NCBI GenBank assembly: GCA_020861205.1 | Contig: JAJBSY010000001.1 | Coordinates: 1-5,934, forward strand | Direction of reading: 5' to 3' | Source: Deltaproteobacteria bacterium | Lineage (GTDB): Bacteria > Desulfobacterota > Desulfovibrionia > Desulfovibrionales > Desulfovibrionaceae | DNA: 5,934 bases | Shown: piece after piece, positions 4,280-5,934 of the stretch | Position numbering within the stretch: the first letter of the stretch is position 1 | Layout of the letters: each line of letters starts with the position of its first letter | The notes under the pieces: generated by a model | Database searches by the model: none | Told to the model about the DNA's origin: nothing | What the model saw: only the letters and a program-made list of their open reading frames with translations | Translations under genes and position numbers: made by a program

Positions 4280-5143
4280 TCATTCCTTCATGATATTTTT
4301 TTCTATTTCGGCCAGGGGCAAGGCGTCCATGCGCGGTTTTTCCCATCCGAGGCGGGATGCGACCGCCGCGTGCGTCCCAAGCCAGGCGATGCTCGCGGCG
4401 AACGATTCGGTATCATGCGGCTCGAGGGTGGCCGTGACGGATTTCCCCCGCGTGGCCAGCTTCGCGAACAGGGCGTCAAAGGGAACGTCCCCCGATCCCA
4501 TGCCCACGTGCTGATCGGCGGTGCCGTCGTTGTCGTGCAGGTGCAGGTGCAGGGCAAAGGGACAAAAGGCGTCCAGCCACGGGTCAAGCTCTTCCTGAGC
4601 GCTTTTTCCGGCAAAAGTACGCCAGTGCCCCAGGTCGAAACAAACGCCAACTCCCGGTTCGCCGGCCTCCCGTAACGACCGGACCAGCAGCGCGATGCCG
4701 TCCGGCGCCGTTTCGTAGGTATTTTCCAAAAACAAAGGGGCCCCGGCGATACGGGGCAGTTCCGGCCATACCCGGCGCGACGCCTCGAGCCAGGCGTCCA
4801 TTCTTTTCTCCCGGCTCCTGGTGCGGTGGTAGGGGTGCCCCACCATGTGGCGCGCGCGGTAAATACCGGCAAGTTCCGCGCCGCGCCGCAACGCGTCCCC
4901 GGCGAGGGCCGCTTTTTCCGCGTCCGGGTCGCTGGGGTCCACAGCCCAGAAAGGCAGGTGCACGGCGCAGGAAAGCCCCGCATCGGCAAACCGCGCGGCC
5001 ATGTCTTGGTGCCATTTCGCGGCCAAGGCCAGGGATCCGGCATCCAGCCCGAGTTCCGGCGCGATGCGCCCGCTCACGAACCAGTCCGTCCAGGCGGGCT
5101 GTTCGTGGACCCAGCGCAGAGGCAGATTGATAAAACACGGCAT
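4280..5143 (-). CDS. TIM-barrel sugar isomerase/epimerase-family protein
   Basis: This encodes 287 residues, the usual size for the xylose isomerase-like TIM-barrel superfamily (sugar phosphate isomerases/epimerases, AP endonuclease 2 fold). Visible motifs at strand ends are HLPFW (H62), GHPYH (H103, H106), FLENTYE (E140), CFDLGHW (D170, H173), LHLHLHDNDG (H199-D206), GSGDVPFD (217-223) and TLEPHD (E241). E140, D170, one of the histidines 201/203, and E241 have the order expected of the four metal ligands in D-tagatose 3-epimerase-type enzymes. GAAGGAG lies seven bases before the ATG. There is no signal peptide, so it is cytoplasmic. The exact reaction cannot be read from sequence: keto-sugar epimerisation, inosose or hydroxypyruvate isomerisation are all possible. 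It is transcribed alone; I see no clear terminator in 4110-4279. TGATTACGG lies 78 bases before the start. Confidence 0.85.
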   Translation of the reverse strand: MPCFINLPLRWVHEQPAWTDWFVSGRIAPELGLDAGSLALAAKWHQDMAARFADAGLSCAVHLPFWAVDPSDPDAEKAALAGDALRRGAELAGIYRARHMVGHPYHRTRSREKRMDAWLEASRRVWPELPRIAGAPLFLENTYETAPDGIALLVRSLREAGEPGVGVCFDLGHWRTFAGKSAQEELDPWLDAFCPFALHLHLHDNDGTADQHVGMGSGDVPFDALFAKLATRGKSVTATLEPHDTESFAASIAWLGTHAAVASRLGWEKPRMDALPLAEIEKNIMKE

Positions 5144-5229
5144 CGGGTGCTCCTTCTGTTTTACGGGCGGTACTTGGGCGTATCACAAAGCTTCGGGGCA
5201 CCGCAACCACGGCCGTAATCACCCTAAAG

Positions 5230-5291
5230 AACAGGAGCCATCCGCCGAACAGACGGAATGCGTTCATGAATAATCGGCGCGCGCTCCTGTT
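5230..5291. repeat. Large inverted repeat in a divergent intergenic region
   Basis: AACAGGAGC (5230-5238) is perfectly complementary to GCTCCTGTT (5283-5291). Nested inside, CGCCG (5243-5247) can pair with CGGCG (5275-5279). Either strand could form a long stem-loop, followed by GTTT on the plus strand and CTTT on the minus strand. It lies between the leftward TIM-barrel gene and rightward cheV, where a terminator is not expected. The right arm overlaps a possible cheV -35. Confidence 0.4.
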
Positions 5292-5337
5292 GTTTCATTG
5301 GGGCGAATGATGTAGAATACATTCCTTATGGTATAAA
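5290..5337 (+). promoter_or_regulatory. Candidate promoters of cheV
   Basis: Two -10 candidates lie upstream of cheV. TGGTATAAA at 5329-5337 is an extended -10 with TATAAA at 5332-5337, giving a leader of about 30 bases; no good -35 accompanies it. TAGAAT at 5313-5318 has the weak -35 TTGTTT (5290-5295) at exactly 17 bases. I cannot tell which is used. No sigma28-type flagellar promoter was recognised. Confidence 0.4.
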
Positions 5338-5373
5338 ACCGGGCAGGTCCGGAAGACGGATCGCGGAGGAGTA

Positions 5374-5934
5374 ATGACACAGGAAATCAGCGTCCTTGAC
5401 GCCGCTTCCAACGAGCTTGAAATCATCGAGTTTTACATCGAGGAAGTGCTGGAAGACGGGAGCACGTACACGAGCTACTTCGGCATGAACGTGGCGAAAG
5501 TGCTCAGCATCATCCGCCGCCCCGCCGTGACCGGCGTTCCCGGCAACCATCACCCGGCGGCGCTCGGCACCTTCAACCTGCGCGGCAAGGTTCTGCCCCT
5601 TGTGGATCTTGCCATGTGGCTGGGCAAAAAAACCGAGATGGACGATAACTGGAAAGTCATCGTCACGGAATTCGCCGGCTGGACGACGGCCTTCCTCGTT
5701 TCCGGGGTGACGCGCATCCATCGCATGACCTGGAGCCAGGTGGAACCTCCCGGCAAGCATTTGCAGTCGTTCAGCCACGACTGCATAACGGGCGTCGTGC
5801 GGTTCGACAACCGCATCGTGTTCCTGCTGGACATGGAACAGGTCATCTCCAGCATGAACCCGAAGCTCAGCATCGAAGCCCAGACGGAACACGTGGACGC
5901 GGGCGGCATCGGGGAGGGCCATACCATCCTGATG
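5374..5934 (+). CDS. cheV: CheV chemotaxis coupling protein, 3' end cut by window
   Basis: This frame is open to the window end (187 codons, no stop). GGAGGA at 5365-5370 lies three bases before the ATG. Residues about 14-165 are a CheW-like coupling domain. It contains the signature NLRGKVLPLVDL (68-79), then KVIVTEF (94-100) and the conserved core ITGVVRF...RIVFLLDMEQV (138-157). The linker leads to GEGHTILM (180-187), which looks like the first strand of a response-regulator receiver domain just before its acidic Asp pair. This is the CheV arrangement: CheW domain plus phospho-receiver, about 300 residues in all. CheV links chemoreceptors to CheA in the cytoplasm, and phosphorylation of its receiver is thought to tune adaptation. 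If the downstream sequence lacked a receiver it would be a CheW paralogue; the 165-residue domain plus tail makes CheV more likely. Confidence 0.9.
   Translation, partial: MTQEISVLDAASNELEIIEFYIEEVLEDGSTYTSYFGMNVAKVLSIIRRPAVTGVPGNHHPAALGTFNLRGKVLPLVDLAMWLGKKTEMDDNWKVIVTEFAGWTTAFLVSGVTRIHRMTWSQVEPPGKHLQSFSHDCITGVVRFDNRIVFLLDMEQVISSMNPKLSIEAQTEHVDAGGIGEGHTILM

Noticed and set aside
4303..5267. Alternative frames over the TIM-barrel gene, including one starting at 5267 with a hydrophobic N-terminus
   Set aside because: No ribosome binding site at a usable distance, and the rest is an out-of-frame Arg/Pro-rich shadow of the enzyme gene.
5326..5927. Leftward frames opposite cheV
   Set aside because: The plus-strand frame has a clear CheW domain and ribosome binding site; the opposite frames are shadows.

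Overview
The window is GC-rich chromosomal DNA of a Gram-negative bacterium. The CheV-like chemotaxis protein at the right edge most resembles, from memory, those of Desulfovibrio-type sulfate reducers (Desulfovibrionaceae). Two tRNAs with encoded CCA and two small proteins with Sec signal peptides fit that. The taxon is an inference that I could not test. I see no integrase, transposase, CRISPR array or phage gene.

Layout, left to right. Positions 1-295: a leftward promoter leaving the window, then a leftward tRNA-Asp(GUC) with its own promoter and intrinsic terminator. Positions 414-623: a 69-residue proline-rich protein of unknown function behind a strong ribosome binding site. Positions 624-1119: no convincing gene, but several inverted repeats, including a terminator-like hairpin. 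Positions 1120-2304, leftward: an M20 metallopeptidase of the CPG2/ArgE type with all its metal ligands. Positions 2529-2894, rightward and divergent from it: a small exported protein with an internal repeat, followed by a textbook terminator. Positions 3064-3360, leftward: a second small exported, probably disordered protein. Positions 3500-3685, leftward: a 61-residue protein of unknown function. Positions 3920-4105: leftward tRNA-Val(UAC) with promoter, leader hairpin and terminator. Positions 4280-5143, leftward: a TIM-barrel sugar isomerase/epimerase-like protein. Positions 5374-5934, rightward and cut by the window end: the CheW-like half of CheV.

The three recognised proteins (peptidase, TIM-barrel enzyme, CheV) are housekeeping or metabolic, are not co-transcribed and do not form an obvious pathway. 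The most interesting content is the set of four unrecognised small genes, which fall into two pairs. The 69- and 61-residue proteins align without gaps over 33 positions with 11 identities, and both have TGATTATC exactly 66 bases before their start codons. The two exported proteins have signal peptides that match position by position, and both have TAATCATGG 76-78 bases before their start codons. The hexamer TGATTA, in either orientation, occurs six times in the window by eye, always in a region upstream of a gene. This may be a small regulon of undescribed proteins. The similarities are short and need database and expression tests.
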